DNA from: SHVO01 sp050250575
GTDB lineage: Bacteria; Pseudomonadota; Alphaproteobacteria; Rhodospirillales; Rhodospirillaceae
Assembly (NCBI GenBank): GCA_050250575.1
Contig: JBFWOJ010000016.1
Span: 20,121 to 84,120 of the forward strand
Reading direction: 5' to 3'
Length of the DNA stretch: 64,000 bases
In this document: positions 10,665-20,452 of the stretch, piece by piece
Layout: every line of letters begins with the position of its first letter
Numbering within the stretch: position 1 is the first letter of the stretch
Translations under genes and position numbers: made by a program
Notes under the pieces: generated by a model
The model's database searches: none
Seen by the model: the letters and a program-made list of their open reading frames with translations, nothing else
What the model was told of the DNA's origin: nothing

Positions 10665-12479
10665 TTGCGGGCTATGCACAATGATCTCGACTCGAGCCCG
10701 GCCGAGCCCGTTCCGGTTTGGCTCCGGAGCCTGCTTGAACCCTTGAAGCCGCTCTTCAAGGAAGTGCTGACGGTTTCTTTTTTCATTAACCTGCTCGCGA
10801 TCGCCGTGCCGGTGTTCGTGCTGCAGGTCTATGACCGCGTGCTGTTTCACGCCGGCCTGAGCACCCTGCAGGGCCTTGTGATCGGCGTGGCGGTGGTCAT
10901 TGCCTTCGACTTCGTCTTGCGGCGGACGCGGGCGCGCATGCTCCAAGCCGTCGCGGTGAAGATCGATGTTGAGATCTCGACACGCCTCGTCGGCAAGCTC
11001 CTTGCCTTGCCGCTGCGCACACTCGAGTCCCGGCCCGGCTCCTACTGGAATCTTCTCTTCCGGGACGCGGACGTGGTTCGCAATGTCTTTTCCGGGGCGA
11101 CGGCGGTACTCGCCACCGATCTGATCTTCGGCGCCCTTTTCCTCGGCATCGTTGCGGTCATCGCATGGCCGGTCTTCTGGGTGCTGCTGATCATCTTCGC
11201 ATTGTTTGTCGGGCTGGCGTGGCACGCCGGGCGCTACGTCGATACCGCGGCGGAAAAGGAAAAGTAGCGGACCTTAAGCCGCGATTCCCTGATCTCCGAA
11301 ATCATCCTCGGACGGACGACGGTGAAAGCCCTCGCGCTCGGCGACCGCATGAAGGATGAGTGGGAGCGACGCCAGGAAGATTCCATCGTCGAAAGCATCA
11401 ATCGCGGAGCCCAGAACGATCTTTATCTCTACGCCGGTCAGAGCCTCACCCTCATCGCAACGGTGGCGATGACGACGGTGGGCGCGCTGGCGATCCTCAA
11501 TCAGAATCTAACGATGGGCGGCCTGATCGCCGCCAACATGCTGTCGAGCCGCCTGTTGGCGCCGATGAATCAACTCGTCGGTACCTGGCGGACCTACACG
11601 TCGTTCAAACAGTCGGCTCAGCGGCTCGCTCAACTGTTCTCCGAAACCGAGGAACTACAGGAAAGCCCGATCCAGTTGGAACGGCCGAAGGGTCGCATTA
11701 CCCTGGACAACGTCAGCTTCCGTTACGCACCGGAAGCGTCCCCGGCGCTCGAAGAGATCCGCCTCGACATTGCGGCGACGGGAATGACCGCCATCATGGG
11801 CCCCAACGGCGGCGGCAAGACGACGCTGGCGAAAGTCATGCTCGGTCTCTATCGGCCCGATACCGGCAAGGTCTTCATCGACGGCGCCGACATCACCCAG
11901 TTGGCGCGTCGTGATCTTGCGCGGTGGATGGGTTACGTGCCGCAGGAGTGTGTGCTCTTTGCCGGTACCATCCGCGAAAACATCGCTTTCGTGAAACCTG
12001 AAGCAACGGACGACGAGATCATCCGCGCGGCGACGCTGGCGCGCGCCCACAGTTTGATCGTCAACCTGCCGAAGGGATACGGCTCGCCGGTCGGCGAAGG
12101 CGGCGGGCAGCTTCCGGGCGGCCTGCGCCAGCGAATCGCAATCGCGCGGGCTCTCCTGTGCGACCCGCCCATTCTGGTGATGGACGAGCCGACCGCCAGC
12201 CTCGACCGCGCGGGCGAGGAGGAGCTGCGCCAAAGCCTTGTCACCATGGCGAGAGAGAAAACCATCATTCTGGTCACCCACAGCCCGCCCATGGTTCACG
12301 CCTGCCAGAACCTGGTCATCATCGAGCGCGGGCGGATCAAGACCGCGGGGCCGACCCAAAAGACCTTGGAAGCCTTGGGCGCGGCGCGGCCGCGTCCGCA
12401 CGCCGAGGGCGCCCCGGTCGTGCGGGTGGTGTCCGGCGGCGCGGCCGAAGCGCCGATTCCGGACTCGAACGCGGTGTAG
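10665..12479 (+). pseudogene. Type I secretion ABC exporter (PrtD-like), split by an in-frame TAG
   Basis: The frame encodes about 604 residues, like PrtD/HlyB-class exporters without a peptidase domain. A single TAG at 11265-11267 interrupts it. The same frame continues directly (RTLSRDSLISEIILGRTTVK), so this is a nonsense codon and not a frameshift. The first part has the membrane helices; the second has Walker A GPNGGGKTT (residues 379-387), Walker B ILVMDEP and the H-loop ILVTHS. The ABC signature is unusual, LPGGL instead of LSGGQ. The start is TTG 10665 or ATG 10674. A GTG at 11322 could restart translation, but I see no good ribosome site. The HlyD gene follows after 3 bases. The break may be a real mutation, a sequencing error or a readthrough site. 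Confidence 0.75.
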
Positions 12480-12482
12480 CGC

Positions 12483-13793
12483 ATGAATCCCCAACCGAAA
12501 TCGTTCAGCCGCCTCCGCAGTCTCGCCGCCGTTCATGGCGCGCCGTCGTGGCGGCCCGTTTCGTGGACGTTGATGGGCCTGATCGGCCTTTTCGTGCTGT
12601 GGTCCTTGGTCGCGCGTTTCGACGAGGTGGCGGTCGCGACGGGGGAAGTCGTCCCGCAAGGTCAGATCAAAACCATCCAGCATCTCGAAGGCGGATTGAT
12701 CGAAGAGATCTACGTGCGCGACGGCGATATCGTGCGCACCGACACGCCGCTGGTGCAGATCAATCTCGGGCAACTCGCCAATAATCGCGACGAACTGCAG
12801 ATCCGGCTCGACGGGCTGCTGCTCGCGAAAGCGCGCCTGGAAGCCGAAGCCAGCGGCAAACCGTACGTCGCGCCGGCCGATATCGCGGGCCGTCAGCCGA
12901 AACTTGCGCAGGCGGAAGAGAACACCTACCGCGCGCGCCAGGAAGAGCTGAAGGCGACGCGCGCCGTGCTCGAAGGGCAGGTCGTTCAGCGCGAGCGGGA
13001 CGTCGGAGAGACCAACGCCCGCCTGCAGTCGGCAGAGAACAATCTCACGCTGGCCCGCGAGCGGCTTGCGATCTCGGCGGACCTTCTGAAAGACGGACTG
13101 ACGTCGAAGCTCGAGCACAGCCAGCTGCAGAGCCAGGTCGAGTCCCTGGTCGGCGAAGCGGCTTCGTTGCGCGAGGCCGCACCGCGCGCACGCGCCGCCC
13201 TCGGCGAGGCACAGGAGCGATTGCGGGAGCTTTCCCTCAAGTTTAGCCGCGAGGCCCAGGAATTCCTGGGCGAGACCGAACTGAACATTGCCCGCACGCA
13301 GGAGCTGCTGACGACGGCCGACGACCAGGAGACACGCTCGACCATCAAGAGCCCCATCACCGGCATCGTGAAGAACTCGCGGTTTCACACCGTCGGCGGC
13401 GTCGTACGGCCGGGCGAGGCGATCCTCGACATCGTGCCGTCGGAAGACGATCTCGTGGTGGAAGCAAGACTCAATCCCGTCGACCGCGGGTTCGTACGCG
13501 CCGGCCAGAAGGCGACAGTGAAGATCGACACATACGATTTCTCGCGCTACGGCGGGATCGACGGCGAGGTCATTTCAGTTGCGCCGGATTCCACCGTGCC
13601 CGAGAACGCGATGCCTTACTTCAAGGTCGTCGTGCGCACGGCGAAGCCCTACCTCGGCGAGGAGAGCGAAGGCCTGGCCATCACGCCGGGGATGGGCGCG
13701 ACGGTCGATATCCATACCGGCACGAAGTCGGTGATGGAGTACCTGATCCGCCCTGTTTTGAAGTTAAAGGCGGAAGCCTTCCGCGAGCGCTAA
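12483..13793 (+). CDS. HlyD-family type I secretion periplasmic adaptor
   Basis: This 436-residue protein should link the inner-membrane ABC exporter to an outer-membrane TolC-like channel. One membrane helix lies near residues 25-43. Next comes a lipoyl-type half (GQIKTIQHLEGGLIEEIYV), then a long coiled-coil hairpin (about 95-290) rich in Glu, Arg and Gln. The second lipoyl half and beta-barrel follow (TIKSPITGIVKN, then VVRPGEAILDIVPSEDDL). The ATG lies 3 bases after the exporter stop, so the two are probably translationally coupled. No TolC gene is in the window. The 3' end overlaps the convergent dehydrogenase gene by 4 bases. Confidence 0.93.
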   Translation: MNPQPKSFSRLRSLAAVHGAPSWRPVSWTLMGLIGLFVLWSLVARFDEVAVATGEVVPQGQIKTIQHLEGGLIEEIYVRDGDIVRTDTPLVQINLGQLANNRDELQIRLDGLLLAKARLEAEASGKPYVAPADIAGRQPKLAQAEENTYRARQEELKATRAVLEGQVVQRERDVGETNARLQSAENNLTLARERLAISADLLKDGLTSKLEHSQLQSQVESLVGEAASLREAAPRARAALGEAQERLRELSLKFSREAQEFLGETELNIARTQELLTTADDQETRSTIKSPITGIVKNSRFHTVGGVVRPGEAILDIVPSEDDLVVEARLNPVDRGFVRAGQKATVKIDTYDFSRYGGIDGEVISVAPDSTVPENAMPYFKVVVRTAKPYLGEESEGLAITPGMGATVDIHTGTKSVMEYLIRPVLKLKAEAFRER

Positions 13794-14959
13794 CCGGAGC
13801 GCCGCTGCAGCGGCACCTTCGAGATCAGGTCCGGCGTGATGTCGGAAATCTTCGCACAGCCCGAGAGCGCCATGGCGCGTTCGACCTCGCGGCGCAGAAG
13901 CGTGAGCGCGCGTTCGACGCCCGGCTGCCCGCCGGCGCCAAGACCATAGAGATAGGCCCGCCCGACCGAGCAGGCATTCGCGCCGAGCGCCAGCGCTTTC
14001 AGAACATGGGTGCCGCGGCGGACGCCGCCATCGACGATCAGTTCGAGATCGTTGCCGATGGCCTCGCGCATGGCGGTGATGCAATTGACCGGCGCCGGCG
14101 CGCTGTCGAGCTGCCGTCCGCCGTGATTGGAGATCATGATGGCGCTGGCGCCGATGTCACGTGCGCGTTTGGCGTCCTCCGCCGACTGCAGGCCTTTGAT
14201 GGCGAAGGGTCCGCCCCACTCCTTTATCAGCCACGCGGCGTCCTCCCAGGTGACGCTGCGCGAAAGCTGGCTGTTCATATACTCGATCAGGGGCATCGTC
14301 CCCTTGCCGAGCGCGTCCGTGCGATGGACGACATTGGCCAGCCGGAAGTCCGGATTGCGTACGATGTTGAAGGTCCATTCGAAGTGATAGAGGAAATTGA
14401 GGATGCCTCTGATGCCGAAACGCGGCGGCATGATCATCCCGGTGCGGAAGTCGCGCTCGCGGTTTCCGGCTTGCGGCGCATCGACGGTGAGGCACATGGC
14501 GGCGAAGCCCGAGGCCTTGCAACGGGACACGAACTCGGCCGTAAGCCCTCGATCCTTATGGACGTAGATCTGGAACATCTTCGGGGTGTTTGACGCCTTG
14601 GCGATGTCCTCGATGCTGGTGGTGCCGAGCGTCGAGAGCGAATACATGGTGCGGGACTTCTCGGCGGCGCGAACGACAGCGAGTTCTTTGTCGTGATGGA
14701 ACAGGCGCGACATGCCAGTAGGTGAACAGAAGACAGGCCAGGCAATGTCCTGGCCGAGCACCCGCGTCCGAGTATCGATTTCGGCTACATCGATCAGGAA
14801 CCGCGGCATCAGTTCGTAATCGTCGAAGGCCGCCGTTGCGCCCCGCAGCGAGATCTCATCGTCGGCGCCGCCGTCGATGTAGTGGAACATGGGCGCAGGG
14901 AGCTTCTTTTTCGCCAGCGCGCGCAAGTCGGCGATGTTGTGGCACTCCGCGATTCCCAT
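13790..14959 (-). CDS. FMN-dependent alpha-hydroxy-acid dehydrogenase (LldD-like)
   Basis: This 389-residue protein belongs to the FMN family that oxidises L-lactate, glycolate, mandelate or similar 2-hydroxy acids to 2-oxo acids. Visible family features are the N-terminal FHYIDGGADDE, FMN-binding SPTGMSRL, the active-site block ISNHGGRQLDSAPAP with the catalytic His, and phosphate-binding DGGVRRGTHVLKALALGA near the C-terminus. I chose the ATG at 14959 (MGIAECHN). The longer frame upstream reads as low-complexity Arg/Gly and overlaps the preceding gene. It lies 17 bases after the deacetylase gene on the same strand. L-lactate is a plausible substrate, but neighbours do not prove it. Confidence 0.88.
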   Translation of the reverse strand: MGIAECHNIADLRALAKKKLPAPMFHYIDGGADDEISLRGATAAFDDYELMPRFLIDVAEIDTRTRVLGQDIAWPVFCSPTGMSRLFHHDKELAVVRAAEKSRTMYSLSTLGTTSIEDIAKASNTPKMFQIYVHKDRGLTAEFVSRCKASGFAAMCLTVDAPQAGNRERDFRTGMIMPPRFGIRGILNFLYHFEWTFNIVRNPDFRLANVVHRTDALGKGTMPLIEYMNSQLSRSVTWEDAAWLIKEWGGPFAIKGLQSAEDAKRARDIGASAIMISNHGGRQLDSAPAPVNCITAMREAIGNDLELIVDGGVRRGTHVLKALALGANACSVGRAYLYGLGAGGQPGVERALTLLRREVERAMALSGCAKISDITPDLISKVPLQRRSG

Positions 14960-14976
14960 GCAGCCCCCCCGACGAC

Positions 14977-15768
14977 CTAATGCGCAGATAATCGCACGAT
15001 ATCGGCCGCAGGAAGAAGGGTCTGGCGCTTGAGGAATTCGTACTCCGCGGCGCGGGCCGCCGCCCAGGCGACGTCGTCTTGCGCCGCGCCGGGATGACAA
15101 AGAATAAGCGGCCGCGGTCCCAGGTTCGCAAGGAAGGCCGGAAACACCTCGGCATAGTCGGCACGCGCGAAGTCATAAAAGCCGCAGAAGCCCTCGTTGG
15201 TGACGAAGCCGCGGGCGCGCGCGTGACGCGCGAAGCCCTTTCCCAGGGCATTAAGAACAGCCGCCTTGAACGCCGCAGGCCGCGAGGACACGGCAGCGTC
15301 GGTGGTGCTGCGCAGCCAGGGACGCGGTGACAGCTTTTCCGCGGACGCGAGGACGATGGAACGGATTCCCGGCAACACATGGGCATGAAGATGGCCGTCG
15401 ATATGTGCGGGAGCCCGGCCCATCACCGCCGTAAACGCCGCGATCTGAGCGTCCGTCTCGGCCCAAATCTCGTCGAGCGGTACACGGCGAAGGTAACTCT
15501 TGGCGATCAGCTGTCCGATCCGCGGAAGGCGGCCGGCCGACGCCAAACGCGGCATCGCCGTCAGCGGTGCCTCATCGACCAGCGTGAGATGGAGGCCCAC
15601 GTCGAGCTTGTCGGCCAGCGGCTTCAAGGCTGGACCCAGCTCAGGCCAGAGCCGTGAAGTTGTCATGCAGCTGACGGCGGAAATACGGCCGGCGCGCGCA
15701 AGATCGAGAATCGCCGCGCTGATGGGACGCGTGAGCGCGTAGTCGTCCGCACAGATCGTGACCCTCAA
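14977..15768 (-). CDS. ChbG/HpnK family carbohydrate deacetylase (YdjC-like)
   Basis: This 263-residue metal-dependent deacetylase acts on N-acetylated sugars; family members include ChbG (chitobiose) and HpnK (hopanoid-linked). The start ICADDYAL carries the metal-binding Asp pair. Metal-binding His residues are likely in GLHLTLV and HIDGHLHAH. It lies 2 bases downstream of the GT2 gene and is probably co-transcribed with it. A glycosyltransferase next to a deacetylase suggests modification of a lipid-linked or envelope sugar, for example removing an acetyl group from a transferred amino sugar. The exact substrate is unknown. Confidence 0.85.
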   Translation of the reverse strand: MRVTICADDYALTRPISAAILDLARAGRISAVSCMTTSRLWPELGPALKPLADKLDVGLHLTLVDEAPLTAMPRLASAGRLPRIGQLIAKSYLRRVPLDEIWAETDAQIAAFTAVMGRAPAHIDGHLHAHVLPGIRSIVLASAEKLSPRPWLRSTTDAAVSSRPAAFKAAVLNALGKGFARHARARGFVTNEGFCGFYDFARADYAEVFPAFLANLGPRPLILCHPGAAQDDVAWAAARAAEYEFLKRQTLLPAADIVRLSAH

Positions 15769-15770
15769 GG

Positions 15771-16787
15771 TCAGACCAGGTCTTTGAGCTGCCGTACGGC
15801 GCGGGCGCGGTCGACCTTCGCCTCTGCGCCTTCCCGCAGCACCATTTCCCGCACGAGATAGAGGGGCCGCGCCTTCACCTCATCGTAGATGCGCCCGAGG
15901 TAAAGACCCATCACGCCGATCTGCAGGAGCGTGAAACCGCTGAGGCCCAGGGTGGAAACGATAATCGACGCGTAACCGGGAACGTCGACGCCGAACGCCG
16001 CCGTCCGGACGATGAAGAAGGTGCCGAGGGCAAGGGCGAGCAGAGCGATGACGGCGCCCGCGTACATGGCAAGCCGCAGCGGCGCGGTCGAAAACGAAAG
16101 GATCCCGTCGAAGGCCAGCGCGAACAGACGAAGAGGCGAGAAGGAGCTGCGTCCGTGGGCACGGTCCTCGACATCGAACGGGATCGTCGCGTTCTTGAAC
16201 CCAACCCAGCCGTAGATGCCTTTCATGAAACGCGCGCGTTCGCGCATGCGACGGATGGCGTCGACGACTTTGCGGTCGAGCAGACGGAAGTCGCCGGCGT
16301 CGGGCGTGATCGGCGTTTGCGAAAGCGCGTTGAAGGCGCGGTAGAAAAGCCTGGTCAAGGTGCGACGGACGAAGCCGTCGCTCGTCCGGTCCTTGCGGAC
16401 GCCGGTCACCACATCGAAGCCTTCGGTCCACTTCTCGAGCATCCCGCCGATGACCTCCGGCGGATGCTGAAGGTCCGAATCCATGATCACGGTGCAATCA
16501 CCCTCCGCGGCGTCGAGGCCGGCGGTGATGGCGATCTCCTTGCCGAAATTGCGAGACAGACCGATGAGCGTGATCGCCTCGCAACGCTCGCGCCAGGCCG
16601 AAAGGTGCAGCCAGGTATGATCCTTGCTGCCGTCGTCAACGCAGATGATTTCGTACGGGACCGGCTGGCGGTCGAGTACGTCGAGCAGCCGGGTCATCAG
16701 CGCATCGACCGACGGCCCCTCGTTATAGAACGGGAGAACGACCGAGATCAGAGATGGCGCGTGCCGGTCCATGCCAGGCATCGTCAT
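15771..16787 (-). CDS. Membrane-anchored GT2 glycosyltransferase (DPM1/GtrB/ArnC-like)
   Basis: This protein of about 338 residues transfers a sugar from a nucleotide donor to polyprenyl phosphate, as in GtrB and ArnC. The GT-A domain shows VVLPFYNEG, CVDDGSKDHT, GLSRNFGKEIAITAGLDAA and the metal-binding IMDSDLQHPPE. Two C-terminal membrane helices follow (AMYAGAVIALLALALGTFFI and the segment near IGVMGLYLGRIY). I placed the start at an ATG (16787) close to the conserved strand; ATG 16772 and a longer upstream start (16829) are also possible. It leads a minus-strand set with the deacetylase and the hydroxy-acid dehydrogenase. Confidence 0.9.
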   Translation of the reverse strand: MTMPGMDRHAPSLISVVLPFYNEGPSVDALMTRLLDVLDRQPVPYEIICVDDGSKDHTWLHLSAWRERCEAITLIGLSRNFGKEIAITAGLDAAEGDCTVIMDSDLQHPPEVIGGMLEKWTEGFDVVTGVRKDRTSDGFVRRTLTRLFYRAFNALSQTPITPDAGDFRLLDRKVVDAIRRMRERARFMKGIYGWVGFKNATIPFDVEDRAHGRSSFSPLRLFALAFDGILSFSTAPLRLAMYAGAVIALLALALGTFFIVRTAAFGVDVPGYASIIVSTLGLSGFTLLQIGVMGLYLGRIYDEVKARPLYLVREMVLREGAEAKVDRARAVRQLKDLV

Positions 16788-16916
16788 TTTCCTTGGTTCC
16801 CTCACGCGTATTGTGCCCAAAGCGACCATTGGCGCCAGTCACAAAATCGCGGGAAATGCCTCAATTAATACAAAAAGTTGGGTATTCTGGGGGCCTCTCG
16901 GCAAAGGAGCGTGCAG

Positions 16917-18647
16917 ATGTCGGCTTCCCGGATCGGCTTACGACGGCTCGCGATCGGTCTCGCTCAGGGACTGGCGCTCTATCTGATGTTCCAGACCTAC
17001 GAGGCAAGAATCTGGCCGGCCACGGATCTTGCCACGTTCCAAGCGATCCTATTGCCGCTTTTCTTCGCGCCGCTGGCGGCGATCCGTGCGGACGGCCATT
17101 TGCCCCCGCGCAAACTGATGATCGGCCTCGGCGGTGTCGTGGTGTTGACCGCGGCCCTCGGGGCGTTCGAGGGCTATCGCGTCGGCGGCCTGCTCGATGC
17201 GCGTGGCTGGGAACCCGGTCCGCTATTGGCCGGGGTCGCCTTCATATTGTTCCTAGGCGAAGCGCTCGTCGTGGCGGGCGAAACCGACGGTAAGCGCCTT
17301 CCGCGGTATCAGACTTATTTCGAAGCCCTTTCAAAGCACGCGGTGCAGCTCGGCGTCGGCGTGGCCTTCCTCGGCGCTTTGTGGGTGCTGTTGTACCTCG
17401 GCGGTTCACTGTTCAATTTGATAAAGCTCGAATTCCTGCTGGACCTGATCGAAGAGCCGTGGTTCGCCATACCGATTTCGACGACGGGCCTCGCCATCGC
17501 AGTGCACGTCACCGACATGCGCGGCACTTTGGTGCGCGGGTTGCGCACGCTCGCCCATGCGTTGCTGTCCTGGCTATTGCCGGTACTGACTCTGATAACG
17601 CTCGGTTTCCTCGCGAGCCTGCCCTTCACCGGACTTCAGCCGCTGTGGGATACCCGCTTCGCCGCCGGCCTGCTCCTCGCAGTCGCTGCGGCGCTGATCG
17701 TCCTGATCAATGCCGTGTACGAGGACGGCGCGCCGGAGAACCAACCGCGCGGTGTGCAACGGTGGAGCATGATGGCGGCGATGGCGCTCCCGGCTCCGCT
17801 GGTGGCCATTGCCGCCCACGCCTTGTTCCTGCGCGTCGGCCAGTATGGGTGGACGACCGAGCGTGTGTTCGCCTTCGCCTGCATTCTGATCGGCGGCTGT
17901 TTCGGAGTTGGTTATCTCGCCGCGCTTGCCCGCGGGATGAAACGCCTGGAAGAGACGAATATGATTGCGTCCTTTTCGGCGATTGCCGTGATCCTCGCGC
18001 TGCTCACCCCCGTCGCCGACCCGGTACGCATCTCGGTTGCGAGCCAGGTGGCGCGTTTGGAAGACGGCCGCACGGCACCGGAAGCCTTCGACTACCGTTA
18101 TCTTCGCTTCGAAGGTGGCCGTTACGGCGCGTCCGTCCTTGCGCGCATGCAGGCGGGCGAATTCAAGCGCGCCGGGGTCGCGGACCGGGCCAGACAGGCT
18201 GCGAACCTTCCACCGCGTTTCGCATCCGCGCCGATTGGCAGAGACGACCTGCCTCTAAACATAACCGTGGCAGGGGGGCGCGCGCTCCCCGAGAGTTTCC
18301 TGGCACAGGATTGGGCCGCAACCACGAAAGGCAAGTCGGTGTATCCGGCTTGCCTGACAAGACCCGGGGAAAAATGCGAGGCCTTCTTGCTCGATCTCAC
18401 CGCCGATGGATCGGACGAGATCCTCCTCTTGCAAGCCGGGACGGCTGCTGCAGTCTTGCGGCACGACGGCGATAGGTGGTTGTACGGCGGATTCCTCCCG
18501 CACCGATTGGCCTGTGACGACATGCGCGCTTTGCTGCGTTCCGGCGAGGTTCGAACGACGCCGTCTCCATGGAGCGATCTGGAAATCGGCGGCGTGCGCA
18601 TGGATGTGGCCGAAGGCGATATGTTCTCGATCCCGGATTGCCCGTAA
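16917..18647 (+). CDS. DUF4153-type polytopic membrane protein
   Basis: This 576-residue protein has about ten to twelve membrane helices in the first 370 residues, in the manner of DUF4153 proteins. A soluble C-terminal part of about 200 residues follows, with an LDLTADGSDEILLLQ stretch that recalls FG-GAP/VCBS-like calcium loops. Function is unknown. The start is ATG 16917, with AGGAG about 9 bases upstream; the longer frame from 16878 lacks such a site. It is divergent from the glycosyltransferase gene. A palindrome and a possible terminator follow before ettA. Confidence 0.75.
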   Translation: MSASRIGLRRLAIGLAQGLALYLMFQTYEARIWPATDLATFQAILLPLFFAPLAAIRADGHLPPRKLMIGLGGVVVLTAALGAFEGYRVGGLLDARGWEPGPLLAGVAFILFLGEALVVAGETDGKRLPRYQTYFEALSKHAVQLGVGVAFLGALWVLLYLGGSLFNLIKLEFLLDLIEEPWFAIPISTTGLAIAVHVTDMRGTLVRGLRTLAHALLSWLLPVLTLITLGFLASLPFTGLQPLWDTRFAAGLLLAVAAALIVLINAVYEDGAPENQPRGVQRWSMMAAMALPAPLVAIAAHALFLRVGQYGWTTERVFAFACILIGGCFGVGYLAALARGMKRLEETNMIASFSAIAVILALLTPVADPVRISVASQVARLEDGRTAPEAFDYRYLRFEGGRYGASVLARMQAGEFKRAGVADRARQAANLPPRFASAPIGRDDLPLNITVAGGRALPESFLAQDWAATTKGKSVYPACLTRPGEKCEAFLLDLTADGSDEILLLQAGTAAAVLRHDGDRWLYGGFLPHRLACDDMRALLRSGEVRTTPSPWSDLEIGGVRMDVAEGDMFSIPDCP

Positions 18648-18656
18648 AACGAAGCA

Positions 18657-18670
18657 GAATCAGCTGATTC
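18657..18670. repeat. Perfect 14-bp palindrome
   Basis: GAATCAGCTGATTC is a perfect palindrome 9 bases after the DUF4153 stop and about 87 bases before the ettA start. It has no loop, so it is more like a protein-binding site than a terminator. No function can be assigned. Confidence 0.5.
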
Positions 18671-18683
18671 GTCCCATTGTGAG

Positions 18684-18720
18684 CCCGGCTGTTATTGGGT
18701 AAAAGCCGGGTTCCGTTTTC
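18684..18720 (+). terminator. Possible weak intrinsic terminator
   Basis: CCCGGCT (18684-18690) pairs with AGCCGGG (18704-18710) across a 13-base loop and is followed by a T-rich stretch (ttccgttttcc). The long loop and broken T-tract make this a weak candidate. Confidence 0.35.
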
Positions 18721-18756
18721 CTGTCTTTTCCCAGCTTTTCGAGGTCCCGCGCGCGC

Positions 18757-20436
18757 ATGGCCAGCTACCAATACATCTACGTGATGAAGGGTCTGTCGAA
18801 GACCTATCCGGGCGGCCGCGAGGTCCTGAAGAACATCTGGCTGTCGTTCCTGCCCGGCGCGAAGATCGGCGTGCTCGGCGCAAACGGCGCGGGCAAGTCC
18901 ACGCTGATGAAAATCATGGCCGGGATCGAAACCGAGTTCAACGGCGAGGCCTGGGCGGCCGAAGGCGCGAAGGTCGGTTATCTCGCGCAGGAGCCGGCGC
19001 TCGATCCGAACAAGGACGTGCTCGGCAACGTCATGGACGGCGTCGGCGACGTCAAAGCGCTGCTCGACCGTTTCGAGCAAGTGAGCGCCAAGTTCGCGAC
19101 CGAACTTTCGGACGACGAAATGAACGCGACCATCGCCGAACAGGCCGAGCTGCAGGAGAAGATCGACGCCGTCAACGGTTGGGACCTGCAGCGGACCTGC
19201 GAGATCGCGATGGACGCACTGCGCTGCCCGCCGGCCGATGCCGACGTCACCAAGCTTTCCGGCGGCGAGCGCCGCCGCGTCGCCTTATGCCGCCTTTTGC
19301 TGTCGAAGCCCGATCTCCTGCTGCTCGACGAGCCCACCAACCATCTCGATGCGGAATCGGTGGCCTGGCTCGAGCGCTTCCTGGAAGAGTATCCCGGCAC
19401 CGTCGTCGCGGTGACCCACGACCGTTACTTCCTCGACAATGTGACGGGCTGGATCCTCGAGCTCGACCGAGGGCAGGGGATTCCCTACGAAGGCAATTAT
19501 TCGTCGTGGCTGGTGCAAAAGAAGAAGCGCCTGGAGCAGGAAGAGCGCGAAGAAGCGGCACGGGCGCGGACCATCGACCGCGAAATGGAGTGGATCAGCC
19601 AGACGCCGCAGGCCCGCCGCACCAAGAGCAAGGCGCGCGTTGCGGCGTTCGAGGCCCTGGTGGCGGAGGCCGCCGAGAAGACCCCGGAGGCGATGCAGAT
19701 CATCATTCCGACCGAGCAGCGTCTCGGCGGCACGGTGATCGAAGCCAAAGGGCTGACCAAGGCCTATGGCGACAAGCTGCTGATCGAGGATCTCGAGTTC
19801 AGTCTACCGCCCGGCGGCATCGTCGGCGTCATCGGTCCCAACGGCGCCGGCAAAACGACCTTGTTCCGTATGATCACCGGCCAGGAAAAGCCGGACAAAG
19901 GAACGCTGCGGATCGGCGAGACGGTAAAGCTCGGTTACGTCGACCAGAGCCGCGAAAGCCTCAAGGCCGAGAGCACGGTTTATGAGGAGATCTCCGCCGG
20001 GCAGACGGAAATCAAACTCGGCAAGCACACGGTGCCGGCGCGGGCCTATGTCGGACGCTTCAATTTCAAGGGCGCCGACCAGCAAAAGAAGGTCGGCCAG
20101 CTTTCGGGCGGGGAACGCAATCGCGTGCACCTCGCCAAGATGCTGAAGACCGGCGCCAACGTGATCCTTCTGGACGAGCCGACCAACGATCTCGACGTCG
20201 ATACCTTGCGGGCTCTCGAAGTCGCTCTGCTGGAATTCGCGGGCTGCGCCGTCGTGATCTCCCACGACCGCTGGTTCCTCGACCGCATCGCAACGCATAT
20301 CCTCGCCTTCGAAGGCGACAGCCACGTCGAGTGGTTCGAAGGCAACTTCCAGGACTACGAGGAAGACAAGAAGCGGCGCCTCGGCGCGGATGCGGTCGAG
20401 CCGCACCGCATCAAGTTCAAGCCGATCTCGCGCTGA
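18757..20436 (+). CDS. ettA: Energy-dependent translational throttle protein EttA (ABC-F)
   Basis: This 559-residue cytoplasmic ABC-F ATPase binds the ribosomal E site and gates the first steps of elongation according to energy state. Two ABC domains are complete: Walker A GANGAGKST with signature LSGGERRR, and Walker A GPNGAGKTT with LSGGERNRV. An Arg/Glu-rich linker with SQTPQARRTKSKARV lies between them, including the EttA arm region. Length and the N-terminal start ASYQYIYVMKGLSKTYPGG match EttA closely. The DUF1801 gene follows 16 bases later. Confidence 0.96.
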   Translation: MASYQYIYVMKGLSKTYPGGREVLKNIWLSFLPGAKIGVLGANGAGKSTLMKIMAGIETEFNGEAWAAEGAKVGYLAQEPALDPNKDVLGNVMDGVGDVKALLDRFEQVSAKFATELSDDEMNATIAEQAELQEKIDAVNGWDLQRTCEIAMDALRCPPADADVTKLSGGERRRVALCRLLLSKPDLLLLDEPTNHLDAESVAWLERFLEEYPGTVVAVTHDRYFLDNVTGWILELDRGQGIPYEGNYSSWLVQKKKRLEQEEREEAARARTIDREMEWISQTPQARRTKSKARVAAFEALVAEAAEKTPEAMQIIIPTEQRLGGTVIEAKGLTKAYGDKLLIEDLEFSLPPGGIVGVIGPNGAGKTTLFRMITGQEKPDKGTLRIGETVKLGYVDQSRESLKAESTVYEEISAGQTEIKLGKHTVPARAYVGRFNFKGADQQKKVGQLSGGERNRVHLAKMLKTGANVILLDEPTNDLDVDTLRALEVALLEFAGCAVVISHDRWFLDRIATHILAFEGDSHVEWFEGNFQDYEEDKKRRLGADAVEPHRIKFKPISR

Positions 20437-20452
20437 CCGGAAGGCGACGGGC

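Noticed and set aside
11265..11267. A frameshift as the cause of the split exporter
   Set aside because: Both halves are in the same frame (offset 657 bases), so the break is a stop codon and not an indel.
11655..13388. 577-residue frame antisense to the exporter and adaptor
   Set aside because: No motifs; it lies opposite two well-supported genes.
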